Positions 1-9,501 of a stretch of 46,449 nt of DNA are shown here, in pieces. The notes beneath the pieces are model-generated. The model was not told the origin of the DNA, did no database searches, and saw only the letters and a list, made by a program, of their open reading frames with translations. The DNA is taken from the NCBI GenBank assembly GCA_002423125.1, contig DIUW01000010.1:79178-125626 (forward strand), given 5' to 3'. This DNA is from Legionellaceae bacterium UBA6148 (GTDB lineage: Bacteria > Pseudomonadota > Gammaproteobacteria > Legionellales > Legionellaceae). How positions within the stretch are numbered: the stretch's first letter is position 1; every line of letters begins with the position of its first letter. Made by a program: the position numbers and the translations under genes.

Positions 1-74
1 TTTTTGAAGATCCGATCGAGCCAAGCCAACGGCAATCTGAGCGCACACTGTCCGAGTTATTATTACTTAATGCC

Positions 75-2006
75 TTACTGCGATTTACGAACTCGCAAAT
101 ACCACTCACACAACAACCTCACTTGTTTCGCGGTATACCCTTTATCAACCATCCTATCAATAAAATCAGCATGCTTCTTCTTATCGTCTTCAGATGCTTT
201 GGCATTGAACGAAATAACGGGTAGCAAATCCTCGGTATTGGTAAACATTTTCTTCTCAATAACCGTCTTTAGTTTTTCATAGCTATTCCATTTCGGATTT
301 TTCCCATGATTATTCGCGCGAGCACGCAACACAAAATTAACCACTTCATTTCGAAAATCTTTAGGATTTGAAATTCCTGCTGGTTTTTCAATTTTCTCCA
401 AATCGGCATTCAGCGACTCGCGATCAAAAATCTCACCGGTATCGGGGTCACGATAATCTTGATCTTGAATCCAAAAATCGGCATACGTAATATAGCGGTC
501 GAAAATATTTTGTCCGTATTCAGAGTAGGACTCTAGATACGCCGTTTGAATTTCTTTACCGATAAACTCAACGTACTTAGGTGATAAATATTCTTTGATA
601 AACGTTAAATATTTTTCATGAACCTCTTGTGGAAATTGCTCTTGCTCAATTTGTCGTTCCAAAACATACAATAAATGCACCGGATTGGCGGCAATTTCAG
701 AGTGATCGAAATTAAATACTTTAGATAGAATCTTGAATGAAAACCGAGTTGAAATCCCACTCATGCCTTCATCAACACCCCCAAAGTCACGGTATTCTTG
801 ATACGATTTTGCTTTAGGATCAGTATCTTTAATTCCCTCACCGTCATACACCCGCATTTTAGAAAAAACATTTGAATTTTGTGGCTCTTTCAAACGTGTC
901 AGTACTGAAAATTGTGCCAACATTTCCAACGTTCCAGGGGCGCATGGCGCTTTAGATAGGGAACTATTATCCAACAATTTTTGGTAAATTTTCCTCTCTT
1001 CTGAAAACCGCAGACAATAAGGCACTTTGACGATATTAATACGGTCAATAAAGGCTTCATTATTTTTATTGTTTCGGAAAGATTGCCATTCCGCCTCATT
1101 AGAGTGCGCCAAAATAATCCCTTCAAATGGAATAGAGGATAAACCTTCTGTGGGGTTATAATTGCCTTCTTGAGTTGCGGTTAACAACGGATGCAACACT
1201 TTGATCGGGGCTTTGAACATTTCGACAAACTCTAGCATCCCCCGATTTGCCCGGCATAAACCACCCGAATAACTGTATGCATCGGGATCATCTTGAGAAA
1301 ATTGCTCTAGCTTTCGAATATCGACCTTTCCAACTAAAGACGAAATGTCTTGATTGTTTTCGTCCCCCGGCTCCGTTTTAGCGATGGCGATTTGCCTTGA
1401 GCGCGAAGGTTTAACCTTAACCACTCGAAATTGATTGATGTCACCGTTGTATTCATGGAGCCGTTTAATCGCCCATGGCGATAAAATATACCGTAAATGG
1501 CGAGATGGAATATTAAAACGCTCACTTAAAAGTGCCGCATCTTCTTCTGGATTAAACAGCGACAGCGGTGAGTCATAAACGGGCGATCCTTTAATGGCAT
1601 AAAAGGGAATTTTTTGCATGAGCTCTTTCAATTTTTCAGCCAATGACGACTTCCCGCCGCCCACAGGCCCCAAGAGGTACAAGACTTGTTTTGTTTCTTC
1701 TAATCCTTGTGCTGAGTGCTTTAAAAAGCCAACAATTTGCTCAATAGGATCTTCCAGTCCATAAAATTCCTTGAATACTTCATAACGCGAAATAATTTTA
1801 TTAGAGAACAATCGAGACAAAACTGGATCGTGACGAGTATCAACTAACTCTGGTTCGCCGATTGCCATTAATAAACGCTCAGCCGGATTGGCGTATGCTG
1901 ATGGATCCTTTGCACACAGATCGAGATACTCCTGTAGGCTCATTTCCTCATCTTGATTGTCAACAAAACGCTTGGTGTAATCGGCTAAAAATTCGTGTGT
2001 ACTCAT
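75..2006 (-). CDS. prkA: PrkA/YeaG-family serine protein kinase
   Basis: Serine protein kinase of the PrkA/YeaG family, a cytoplasmic AAA-type ATPase fused to a kinase-like C-terminal half and linked in other bacteria to stress and starvation responses. The predicted protein is 643 residues, almost exactly the length of E. coli YeaG. A Walker A motif (GPVGGGKSS, Lys about residue 119) sits in the N-terminal AAA domain. I chose the ATG at 2006 because AAGGGGA lies just upstream and the following residues MSTHEFL look like a family N-terminus; a longer in-frame start exists at 2045 but has no ribosome binding site. It is divergent from pepN. In many proteobacteria prkA is followed by yeaH and spoVR; these would lie beyond the left edge and cannot be seen. 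Family call is firm; the physiological role here is inferred. Confidence 0.93.
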   Translation of the reverse strand: MSTHEFLADYTKRFVDNQDEEMSLQEYLDLCAKDPSAYANPAERLLMAIGEPELVDTRHDPVLSRLFSNKIISRYEVFKEFYGLEDPIEQIVGFLKHSAQGLEETKQVLYLLGPVGGGKSSLAEKLKELMQKIPFYAIKGSPVYDSPLSLFNPEEDAALLSERFNIPSRHLRYILSPWAIKRLHEYNGDINQFRVVKVKPSRSRQIAIAKTEPGDENNQDISSLVGKVDIRKLEQFSQDDPDAYSYSGGLCRANRGMLEFVEMFKAPIKVLHPLLTATQEGNYNPTEGLSSIPFEGIILAHSNEAEWQSFRNNKNNEAFIDRINIVKVPYCLRFSEERKIYQKLLDNSSLSKAPCAPGTLEMLAQFSVLTRLKEPQNSNVFSKMRVYDGEGIKDTDPKAKSYQEYRDFGGVDEGMSGISTRFSFKILSKVFNFDHSEIAANPVHLLYVLERQIEQEQFPQEVHEKYLTFIKEYLSPKYVEFIGKEIQTAYLESYSEYGQNIFDRYITYADFWIQDQDYRDPDTGEIFDRESLNADLEKIEKPAGISNPKDFRNEVVNFVLRARANNHGKNPKWNSYEKLKTVIEKKMFTNTEDLLPVISFNAKASEDDKKKHADFIDRMVDKGYTAKQVRLLCEWYLRVRKSQ

Positions 2007-2137
2007 TGGATTTCCCCTTATGTTTCTTTTTATTTGGGTCAGCAACTCAACAAAAACAACTGGTATTTCTCTCCAAAAAACGAGAAACTTAATTTATTCA
2101 GTTTCCTTAATTTCAGTATAGAGCACGGAGTTCTCTC

Positions 2138-4711
2138 ATGCAAAACAAAACCATTTATCGAAGCGACTATAAACCCTATCCATTTTCTGTTTCCTCTCTT
2201 GATTTATCAGTTGACCTCTATGATGACCACGCCCTGGTCACCAGTCACATCGCGCTCAAACGCGAACATTCAGGTGAGTTACGCTTAAATGGCGATGGGC
2301 TTGAATTAATCAGCATACACCTCGACTCCCGTGAGCTGCCCCAACATGCCTATCAATTATTAGAAGGGGATTTAATCATCCCCTCTTGTCCGGATGAGTG
2401 TACTCTAACAATCGTTGTACGCATCCGCCCGCAATGCAATACATCATTGTCTGGTCTATACCAATCTAAAAGTATTTTTTGTACTCAATGCGAGGCCGAA
2501 GGGTTTCGCAGAATCACCTTTTTCCCAGACAGACCTGATGTTTTAACCACCTACACCACGCGTATCAGCGCGGCAAAAGCAACGTGTCCCGTTTTATTAT
2601 CCAATGGGGATCAAGTGGATTCTGGCGAAACCAGTGATGGACGACATTGGGTTGTTTGGAAAGACCCTTTTAAAAAACCCTCTTATTTATTTGCATTAGT
2701 GGCCGGCGATCTTGCGTGTGTCACAGACAAATGGACCACTCAATCGGGTCGATCCATTGACTTGCGTATTTATGTTGAGCATGGCAATGAGTCTCAATGT
2801 CTTCATGCGATGGAATCGGTAAAAAAATCGATGCAGTGGGATGAGGAGCATTTCGGTCGAGAATACGATTTAGACACGTTTATGATTGTTGCGGTCAGCG
2901 ATTTCAATATGGGCGCCATGGAAAACAAGGGGCTCAATATTTTTAATTCTAAATATATTTTAGCGCACCCCAACACCGCGACGGATCACGATTACATTGA
3001 CGTCGAAAGTGTCGTTGGCCATGAATATTTTCATAACTGGACAGGCAATCGTGTCACTTGCCGAGATTGGTTTCAACTCAGCCTTAAAGAGGGCCTAACT
3101 GTATTTCGCGAACATGAATTTGCTTCTGACATGAATTCACGGGATGTCAATCGAATTTCAGAAGTGAATGTACTGCGTAACGCTCAATTTCCAGAAGATG
3201 CCAGCGCCATGGCACATCCTGTACGCCCTGAGTCATACCAAGAAATTAATAATTTTTACACCGCAACGATCTATAACAAGGGTGCTGAAGTGATCCGCAT
3301 GCAGCATACGCTATTAGGCAAAGACGGCTTTCGACGTGGGATGGATCTTTATTTTAAACGTCACGATGGACAAGCCGTCACGATTGATGATTTTGTTGCG
3401 GCAATGGAAGACGCGAATCAAGTTGATTTGACACAATTTAAACTCTGGTATAGTCAAGCGGGTACACCCGAAGTATTCGTTCAAAGTGAATTTCAAAAGG
3501 GGTGTTTAACACTCACGCTCCGGCAGACATGTCCTCCAACAGCAGAATGCCAAGAGAAAAAACCATTTCACATTCCAATTTGCCTGGCATTATGGAGCGC
3601 AAAAGGCGTGGTATTAGAAGAAACGGTACTCGAGCTCAAAGAATCAGAAATGACGTTTCGCTTTGAGGGGCTCAACGAAAAACCCATTATTTCCTTATTA
3701 CGTGATTTTTCGGCTCCCATTAAACTCCATCAAACACAAAGCCAAGACGAGTTATTGGCGTTATTGCAATTTGAAACCAATGGTTATGCCAAGTGGAATG
3801 CTGCACAAACATTGGCATTGGCAACAATGTCGACATGGCTTACATCAGACTCAACATCTTGGAAAATTTCACCTCAGCTGGTTGATGCGTATAGGCAAAT
3901 ATTAAACAATAAATCACTGGATATGTCCTTACGTTCCATCCTCTTAACACCCCCCAGTTTTGAAGATGTTGCCTCGATCTCAAAGCCCGTCGATGTGGGC
4001 CTCATTGAACAAGTTCGCGATGCGTATCGAGCTGCATTGGGGCAGGCATTGTTTGATTCTGCAAAAAGCATCTACGAAACCCTATGGCGAAACGAAGATC
4101 ACCAGATGCAAGGAGAGGCTTATAGTCAACGCGAACTTCGCAATACCTGTTTATGGCTGATGATGAAAGGCCATGAAGAAGACAGTCTATCTTACGGTAA
4201 GGAACAGTTTGCAAAGGCTCGTACCATGACGGACAAAGTCGCCAGTTTTTCATTATTAGTCAACTCATCGCAAAAAGAACTCCGTAAACATGCGATTGAT
4301 ACGTTTTACACGGACTGGGCAGATAACGACTTGGTCATGGACAAATGGTTTTCCATTCAATCAATTTCAGAAACCCACGGTACACTTGCTAACGTACGAA
4401 AGCTCTTAGCTCACCCCGCTTTTCAAATGAAGAACCCGAATAAAGTCCGCGCCGTTATCGGCGCATTTATTCAGGTCAATCACCGGCATTTTCATGCGAT
4501 CGATGGGAGTGGCTATGAATTTTTAACCGAAATGCTTTTGAAACTCGATCCCATCAACCCACAAGTCACTGCGCGACTCGCAACACCGTTTACCCGCTGG
4601 CAACGCTTAGACCCAGCGAGACAGACGTTAATGCGTAAACAGCTTGATGCACTAGCAAGCAAAACGTTATCGCGAGATTTACGCGAGGTTATTGAAAAAA
4701 GCCTGCTCTGA
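2138..4711 (+). CDS. pepN: Aminopeptidase N (PepN, M1 metallopeptidase)
   Basis: Cytoplasmic zinc aminopeptidase that trims N-terminal residues from peptides in the last steps of protein turnover. At 857 residues it is close to E. coli PepN (870). The substrate-anchoring motif GAMEN is at residues 259-263 and the zinc motif HEYFH at 295-299, with the third ligand Glu in the segment LKEGLTVF (about 318). The C-terminal half is the helical region typical of the PepN subfamily. The ATG at 2138 is preceded by GGAG at 2127-2130. The gene is monocistronic by appearance: prkA diverges from it and a small membrane-protein gene converges on it across a GC-rich hairpin at 4719-4736. Confidence 0.96.
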   Translation: MQNKTIYRSDYKPYPFSVSSLDLSVDLYDDHALVTSHIALKREHSGELRLNGDGLELISIHLDSRELPQHAYQLLEGDLIIPSCPDECTLTIVVRIRPQCNTSLSGLYQSKSIFCTQCEAEGFRRITFFPDRPDVLTTYTTRISAAKATCPVLLSNGDQVDSGETSDGRHWVVWKDPFKKPSYLFALVAGDLACVTDKWTTQSGRSIDLRIYVEHGNESQCLHAMESVKKSMQWDEEHFGREYDLDTFMIVAVSDFNMGAMENKGLNIFNSKYILAHPNTATDHDYIDVESVVGHEYFHNWTGNRVTCRDWFQLSLKEGLTVFREHEFASDMNSRDVNRISEVNVLRNAQFPEDASAMAHPVRPESYQEINNFYTATIYNKGAEVIRMQHTLLGKDGFRRGMDLYFKRHDGQAVTIDDFVAAMEDANQVDLTQFKLWYSQAGTPEVFVQSEFQKGCLTLTLRQTCPPTAECQEKKPFHIPICLALWSAKGVVLEETVLELKESEMTFRFEGLNEKPIISLLRDFSAPIKLHQTQSQDELLALLQFETNGYAKWNAAQTLALATMSTWLTSDSTSWKISPQLVDAYRQILNNKSLDMSLRSILLTPPSFEDVASISKPVDVGLIEQVRDAYRAALGQALFDSAKSIYETLWRNEDHQMQGEAYSQRELRNTCLWLMMKGHEEDSLSYGKEQFAKARTMTDKVASFSLLVNSSQKELRKHAIDTFYTDWADNDLVMDKWFSIQSISETHGTLANVRKLLAHPAFQMKNPNKVRAVIGAFIQVNHRHFHAIDGSGYEFLTEMLLKLDPINPQVTARLATPFTRWQRLDPARQTLMRKQLDALASKTLSRDLREVIEKSLL

Positions 4712-4718
4712 TTTTTCA

Positions 4719-4736
4719 GGGCGGGAATGACCGCCC
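4719..4736. terminator. Hairpin between convergent genes, probable terminator
   Basis: A perfect 6-bp GC stem (GGGCGG at 4719-4724, CCGCCC at 4731-4736) with a 6-nt loop lies 8 bases after the pepN stop and between two converging genes. There is no long T-run on either side, so it is a plausible but not classical intrinsic terminator. Confidence 0.45.
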
Positions 4737-4769
4737 CATTACAATTTAAGTCAAGTCGGGGTGTCGCGT

Positions 4770-4964
4770 CTACCCCTGTCGAACCATGAGTACCAACAGT
4801 GCGACAAACGCAATGAGAACCATCGCCAGTACACCTAAGCTAAAAAAACTTTTACTCATATTGCTTCGACTGAATGATTCAGGGTGTCCTTTGACAGATC
4901 GATAGATGACCCAGACAATCAGCGCTGCGCCGATGAGTGCTAATAGTTGATATAATGTTTCCAT
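4770..4964 (-). CDS. Small two-helix membrane protein, unknown function
   Basis: A 64-residue protein with two hydrophobic segments (about residues 5-22 and 42-62) joined by a polar, basic linker, so probably an inner-membrane hairpin. Function is unknown. It is likely a real gene: AGGGAGA lies 6-8 bases before the ATG, it starts 12 bases after the stop of the upstream MFS transporter on the same strand, and it ends just before the terminator-like hairpin that closes pepN. Position suggests it is the last cistron of the ubiD-fre-MFS cluster and could be an accessory to the transporter, but that is only context. Confidence 0.6.
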   Translation of the reverse strand: METLYQLLALIGAALIVWVIYRSVKGHPESFSRSNMSKSFFSLGVLAMVLIAFVALLVLMVRQG

Positions 4965-4976
4965 GCTGCATTCTCC

Positions 4977-6254
4977 CTATAAATGTTCTTCAAACGTCCG
5001 ACAATGTGTTTCATTAATAAAAATGAGCGTCACGATGGCTAACACCAATGAGAGGGGTAATACCAATAATGCCATGTGATAGCTTTGTAATGAAAAATGA
5101 TGAATCCGGTCTACTGTTGCTCCGCTCCAAGTTGCATCGAGGAGTGCACCGACGAGCGGTTCGAATAAGGCTTCGCATACTGAGTCAAATGTATTCATGA
5201 TCCCAAGTACTGTGGCTACCAAGAGCAAAGGAAATAACTCACGAATCATTGCAAAACTTGTAAAAAATCCACTTGCGCCAAAACCAAAACTGCCTAATAA
5301 GATCATAATGAGGCTCAGTGGTAATGGAGGGGAGTATAGTACTGCCGTTAGACAACCAAGTGCTAATAATGTGCCAAGGTATAGGATGGGTTTACGCCGT
5401 CTCATAAAATCAGACAGCCATCCAAGGAGTGGGGCACCGATTGCAAAGCCGATAAAAATAGACGATGCTGCTAATGCGGCTTGTGTTGGTGAAAGACGGT
5501 GCGCTGTTTCAAGAAACGGTACACCCCAGAGTCCACCAAAGACTGAAACAGGAGCAAATGCTAGCCCACTATAAAACGATAATAGCCAGGCTTGCTTATT
5601 TTTTAAAATATACACCAGTGAGTTTAAAGCGGGTGGATGAGGAGGGGGGGTATGTCCCTCTGTTTTTAATGGCTTATCTCGAATCACCATGAAATAAATC
5701 AAGCCCAAGACAATACCGATGAGCCCGACAATTCCAAGCGCAGATCGCCAGCCGGTATGCTGAACCAGCATTGAAAGTGGCATTTGCCCCCCAACGGCAC
5801 CTAACATCGCTGCCGTCATGAATAAGCCAGAGACTAATGCAAATCGTTTTGGAGCAAACCAAACGGCCGCCAATTTAAAACACGATACTGCCGCAAAGGC
5901 CGCACCTGCACCCATCAGTGCACGGCTTATACATGCCCACTCCAAGGTATTTGTTTGTGAAAAAATTAAAGTGCTGACGCTGCACAGCAAAATGGCCGCG
6001 GTCGTCAATAACCGTGGACTGTATTTATCCAGCATCATGCCCACAGGAACCTGCATGCACAAATAGGCATAGAAGTAAAAAGCAGATAAATTACCAAGCC
6101 CGGCGCCGTTCACTTTAAACGTGTGCATGAGATCGCCGGTCATGACGCTTGGAGAGACTTGCACCAAGTATTTATAAAAGAAAAATCCTGCGGCAACGAA
6201 CCAAACAATCCATGGATAATACGCCGTCCAAAATTTAGTGTTGTGCTGATTCAT
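4977..6254 (-). CDS. MFS transporter
   Basis: Major facilitator superfamily permease, 425 residues with about 12 hydrophobic segments. The first cytoplasmic loop carries the MFS motif A-like stretch GMMLDKYSPR, and the central loop (after the sixth helix, around residue 200) is short and proline/histidine rich. The N-terminal pattern (aromatic first helix, then a QVSPSVMTGDLM segment) matches the second MFS protein at 36937-38295, so the two are paralogs of one subfamily. Substrate is unknown; related proteins in Legionellales are annotated loosely as sugar-acid or organic-anion transporters. The ATG at 6254 directly abuts the TAA of the fre-like gene, which indicates co-transcription with ubiD and fre. 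Confidence 0.85.
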   Translation of the reverse strand: MNQHNTKFWTAYYPWIVWFVAAGFFFYKYLVQVSPSVMTGDLMHTFKVNGAGLGNLSAFYFYAYLCMQVPVGMMLDKYSPRLLTTAAILLCSVSTLIFSQTNTLEWACISRALMGAGAAFAAVSCFKLAAVWFAPKRFALVSGLFMTAAMLGAVGGQMPLSMLVQHTGWRSALGIVGLIGIVLGLIYFMVIRDKPLKTEGHTPPPHPPALNSLVYILKNKQAWLLSFYSGLAFAPVSVFGGLWGVPFLETAHRLSPTQAALAASSIFIGFAIGAPLLGWLSDFMRRRKPILYLGTLLALGCLTAVLYSPPLPLSLIMILLGSFGFGASGFFTSFAMIRELFPLLLVATVLGIMNTFDSVCEALFEPLVGALLDATWSGATVDRIHHFSLQSYHMALLVLPLSLVLAIVTLIFINETHCRTFEEHL

Positions 6255-6953
6255 TTATACGTTGTCCTCAAATTGAAACGCATCCGAATAGAGGTTACCT
6301 AAAGGGACACCATGCGCCACTAACTGATCGCGAGTATTATAGACCATGTCAAAGGGGCCGCTGATGACAATTTGCCAATTGCAAAGGTCTAATGCATGAC
6401 GGGCAATAGCAACAGACGCCAATGTTTGTGTATCTTGCGATGATAGTAACGACATATATTGAAACTGTTGTACATGATTGTGCCATTGTATGACTTTTTC
6501 ATCAAGATAAAGATCACTTTGTGTACGAGCGCCCCAGATTAGCTCAAAGCGACGGGAGTCATTTGATGCTAATAATTGCTCAATCATTGCATTAACAGGT
6601 GCATATCCCGTACCCCCGGTAATGAATAGAATAGGCTTTACAGGATCTAAATGAGCCAGAGAGCAAACGCCGAATGGTGCACGAAGAGTGAGCTCTTCTT
6701 GCGGCTTCATTTCATTCAGTAAGTGTTGGTCAGCCGGATTGTCATGCCGGTGTCGAATATGCAGCTCATAATGATGTGAACCGAGTGGTGCATTGGCAAT
6801 GGAGAAGTAAGACGTGAAGTCACTCAATAGAAGCTCTAAGTATTGGCCGGGCTGATACTCAATGTAATGCTTTGGAGCCAACGTAACTTGTAAAATGCTG
6901 TCCGTTAGTGGCGTCGTCTGAATAACAATCGCTTTGGTTTCTTGAATGCTCAT
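6255..6953 (-). CDS. fre: NAD(P)H-flavin reductase (Fre-like)
   Basis: Predicted NAD(P)H:flavin oxidoreductase of the ferredoxin-NADP+ reductase superfamily, 232 residues like E. coli Fre. An FAD-domain barrel comes first, with the flavin-binding stretch YFSIAN, followed by a nucleotide-binding domain with ITGGTGYAPV and a C-terminal SGPFDMVY. The ATG at 6953 overlaps the ubiD stop in an ATGA arrangement, which argues for translational coupling and against the longer in-frame start at 7031. E. coli also has fre next to ubiD, and reduced FMN is needed to build the prenylated-FMN cofactor of UbiD. That offers a functional reason for the pairing, though this last link is inference. Confidence 0.88.
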   Translation of the reverse strand: MSIQETKAIVIQTTPLTDSILQVTLAPKHYIEYQPGQYLELLLSDFTSYFSIANAPLGSHHYELHIRHRHDNPADQHLLNEMKPQEELTLRAPFGVCSLAHLDPVKPILFITGGTGYAPVNAMIEQLLASNDSRRFELIWGARTQSDLYLDEKVIQWHNHVQQFQYMSLLSSQDTQTLASVAIARHALDLCNWQIVISGPFDMVYNTRDQLVAHGVPLGNLYSDAFQFEDNV

Positions 6954-8419
6954 GCATCTATCCCTAGTTCTGGCCAATATGCATTCACTCGGTTTATCAC
7001 GTCTGACGTCATCACAATGGGCTTGCCCCATTCACGCTGGCTTTCCCCTGGCCATTTACTGGTTGCATCTAAGCCCATTTTAGAACCAAGTCCTGAAACT
7101 GGAGATGCAAAATCAAGATAATCAATCGGCGTGTTATCCATCATAACGGTATCCCGCAAGGGGTCCATCCGCGTGGTCATGGCCCAAACGACATCCGGCC
7201 AATGGCGTGCATTGATATCATCATCACACACAATGACAAATTTAGTGTACATGAACTGTCTCAAAAAAGACCAAACTGCCATCATGACACGTTTAGCATG
7301 CCCTGGGTATTGCTTTTTGATGGTGACAATCGCTAAGCGATAAGAACATCCTTCAGGAGGCAAATAAAAATCAACAATTTCGGGAAATTGCTTTTGCAGC
7401 AATGGAATAAACACTTCGTTTAACGCAACCCCCAAAATTGCGGGTTCATCAGGTGGTCGCCCGGTATAGGTACTATGATAGATCGGTTGCTCTCGATGAG
7501 TGATACGCTCAATGGTCAACACAGGAAAGGACTGCACTTCATTATAGTATCCCGTGTGGTCACCAAAAGGTCCTTCAGGTGCTTCGAGGCCGGGTTGCAA
7601 ATAGCCTTCAAGAATAATTTCGGCACTGGCAGGTACGTTGAGTTCGTTGCCAATACAACGGGTTAATTGTGTGCGTTGCCCACGTAACAAGCCTGCGAAT
7701 GCATATTCTGATAACGTATCTGGAACCGGCGTGACTGCGGCGAGTATGGTCGCGGGGTCAGCGCCCAGCGTCACTGCAATTGGAAAACGCTCTCCAGGAT
7801 GGGCCTCTTGAAAGGCTTGATAATCCAAAGCGCCTCCACGATGTGATAACCAACGCATAATGACCTGGTTTTTACTGATCACTTGTTGGCGATAAATACC
7901 CATATTCTCGCGGTCTTGATTTGGGCCTTTGGTTGTTACAAGCCCCCAGGTGATCAAGGGAGCAACATCCCCAGGCCAGCAGGTTTGGATCGGTAATTTC
8001 GTGAGATCGACTTCATCACCTTCAAAAACATGCGTTTGACACAAGGCACGATTGACATATTTGGGTGCCATGGTTAGAGCATGTTTTAAGAGGGGTAATT
8101 TACTAAAGGCATCTTTAAAGCCCTTGGGAGGTTCAGGCTCTTTAAGTGCGGCCAATAATTTGCCAACTTCACGCAGTGCTGAAATGTTTTCCTCACCCAT
8201 GCCAAGCGCCACGCGTTCAACGGTCCCAAATAAGTTGGTCAACACCGGCATGGTGTAGTGAGCGGGACGAGTAAACAGCAAAGCCGGACCACCGGATCGT
8301 AATACTTTGTCGCTGATGACGGTCATTTCGAGATTAGGCGAAACGGGGTAATCAATTCGTTTTAGTAGCTTACGCTGTTCAAGTTGTGATACAAAATCAC
8401 GAAGATCGCTGTATTTCAT
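6950..8419 (-). CDS. ubiD: 3-octaprenyl-4-hydroxybenzoate carboxy-lyase UbiD
   Basis: Decarboxylase of ubiquinone biosynthesis that uses prenylated FMN and a divalent metal. The 489 residues span the whole family length (E. coli 497). The N-terminal MKYSDLRDFVSQLE and the conserved EGPFGDHTGYY block around residue 290 are both present and clearly UbiD. The gene heads a minus-strand cluster with fre, an MFS transporter and a small membrane protein. The ribosome binding site before the ATG at 8419 is weak, but the N-terminal sequence fits the family start. The partner UbiX flavin prenyltransferase is not in the window. Confidence 0.95.
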   Translation of the reverse strand: MKYSDLRDFVSQLEQRKLLKRIDYPVSPNLEMTVISDKVLRSGGPALLFTRPAHYTMPVLTNLFGTVERVALGMGEENISALREVGKLLAALKEPEPPKGFKDAFSKLPLLKHALTMAPKYVNRALCQTHVFEGDEVDLTKLPIQTCWPGDVAPLITWGLVTTKGPNQDRENMGIYRQQVISKNQVIMRWLSHRGGALDYQAFQEAHPGERFPIAVTLGADPATILAAVTPVPDTLSEYAFAGLLRGQRTQLTRCIGNELNVPASAEIILEGYLQPGLEAPEGPFGDHTGYYNEVQSFPVLTIERITHREQPIYHSTYTGRPPDEPAILGVALNEVFIPLLQKQFPEIVDFYLPPEGCSYRLAIVTIKKQYPGHAKRVMMAVWSFLRQFMYTKFVIVCDDDINARHWPDVVWAMTTRMDPLRDTVMMDNTPIDYLDFASPVSGLGSKMGLDATSKWPGESQREWGKPIVMTSDVINRVNAYWPELGIDA

Positions 8420-8481
8420 CTGAGAATCTCATGTGGGAATAAATAAAGGGGTATGGCGTCATCCGCCACGAATTCACAAGG

Positions 8482-9441
8482 TTACCAATATACGTTAATC
8501 GCGACGGTAGCCGTTTGAAAATCAAGAGTATTTTTTCCTGTTGCAGTAAACCAACTGCCTCCAATGATGCCAACGGTTTCGGTAAAATTATATTCGATTG
8601 CCGGTGCAAAAGAGAGAGCCGCGTTGTAAGCTCGTGGGGAGAAGAAAATCGGCAGTCCTTCAGAGGTATGCCCTGGATTACCCGTAAAATTAGAAGGTTG
8701 AGTGGATCTCCATAATCCTTCTGTAACAAGAACCCAACGTTGAGTTAAGCTTATTTCACTAGCTAAATCAATGCTGAGTGTATCCCCGGGGTGAATAACC
8801 CCGCGGGTATGCTGCTCACCACCAAAACTATTTACGCCGAGAACCTTAGCTGAACTTGGTAGAGCATATCCCATGCTGAAACGGGTTCTTACATAATGAT
8901 CAATCATCGGTTGGCTTAAATCTTGAAAATTAAAGCCGACGGTCGTCTGATAGCTGCCCGATCCCGTCATATCAGTCCCATTTAAATTCGGACTTAATTG
9001 TTCAAATCGGCCTGTAGGGATTATTTCTTGGATAACAAAACGAAGATTCGGTGTCCAGCCGTGCGTAGTTTGCCTTAATATTTGAAGGCCGAATCCGGTC
9101 ACCATATCACCTACGCCTTGAAAGGCTTTGTGTTGATTGACATTGTTGACATAGGGAAAGCTGAACTGAAAGTCCATCCATTTTGTTAAGCCATGACTGA
9201 AGATGAGGTTGTATTGTTCGCTGTAACCAGCAGAAACTGGGACGTGATGCCAAGATGAATCGAAAGCGTTTGGAAAGCTGATATAGGAAGCGTATAGTTC
9301 TGTGTTAGTGTGTCCTACAGGGACAGTTCGACCAGCAGGAGCTAATATGGGGCCAGTATACCAAGGACTAGCATGGCTAATGGAATCGCTCATTATGGCC
9401 ATTGTGGTGAAGGCCAAAAGTAGTTTATTGATAAATTTCAT
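8482..9441 (-). CDS. Predicted outer-membrane beta-barrel protein
   Basis: A 319-residue exported protein with a signal peptide of about 24 residues (hydrophobic core LLLAFTTMAIM, likely cleavage after SHA). The remainder is made of alternating polar/hydrophobic stretches rich in aromatic girdle residues and ends in a terminal Trp, the usual C-terminal signature of outer-membrane barrels recognised by BAM. It resembles the broad family annotated as phenol-degradation-pathway MetA-like or transporter barrels (PF13557-type), but I cannot confirm the family by eye. It is monocistronic, divergent from the rhodanese gene and 62 bases downstream of ubiD's start region on the same strand. Confidence 0.7.
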   Translation of the reverse strand: MKFINKLLLAFTTMAIMSDSISHASPWYTGPILAPAGRTVPVGHTNTELYASYISFPNAFDSSWHHVPVSAGYSEQYNLIFSHGLTKWMDFQFSFPYVNNVNQHKAFQGVGDMVTGFGLQILRQTTHGWTPNLRFVIQEIIPTGRFEQLSPNLNGTDMTGSGSYQTTVGFNFQDLSQPMIDHYVRTRFSMGYALPSSAKVLGVNSFGGEQHTRGVIHPGDTLSIDLASEISLTQRWVLVTEGLWRSTQPSNFTGNPGHTSEGLPIFFSPRAYNAALSFAPAIEYNFTETVGIIGGSWFTATGKNTLDFQTATVAINVYW

Positions 9442-9501
9442 ACGAAATAGTACCTTTATAGTGGATGATCAGTTTGACATGCTAACTTGAGGAGCCCCGA
9501 A

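Noticed and set aside
4..282. Plus-strand ORF at the left edge
   Set aside because: Almost entirely antisense to the clear prkA C-terminus, with no domain and no ribosome binding site. Another open plus-strand frame at 3-218 has protein-like composition in its first 25 codons but also runs into prkA, so no gene is called in bases 1-74.
8397..8729. Minus-strand 110-aa ORF
   Set aside because: Shadow overlapping the ubiD start and the barrel gene end in another frame; low-complexity composition and no family.
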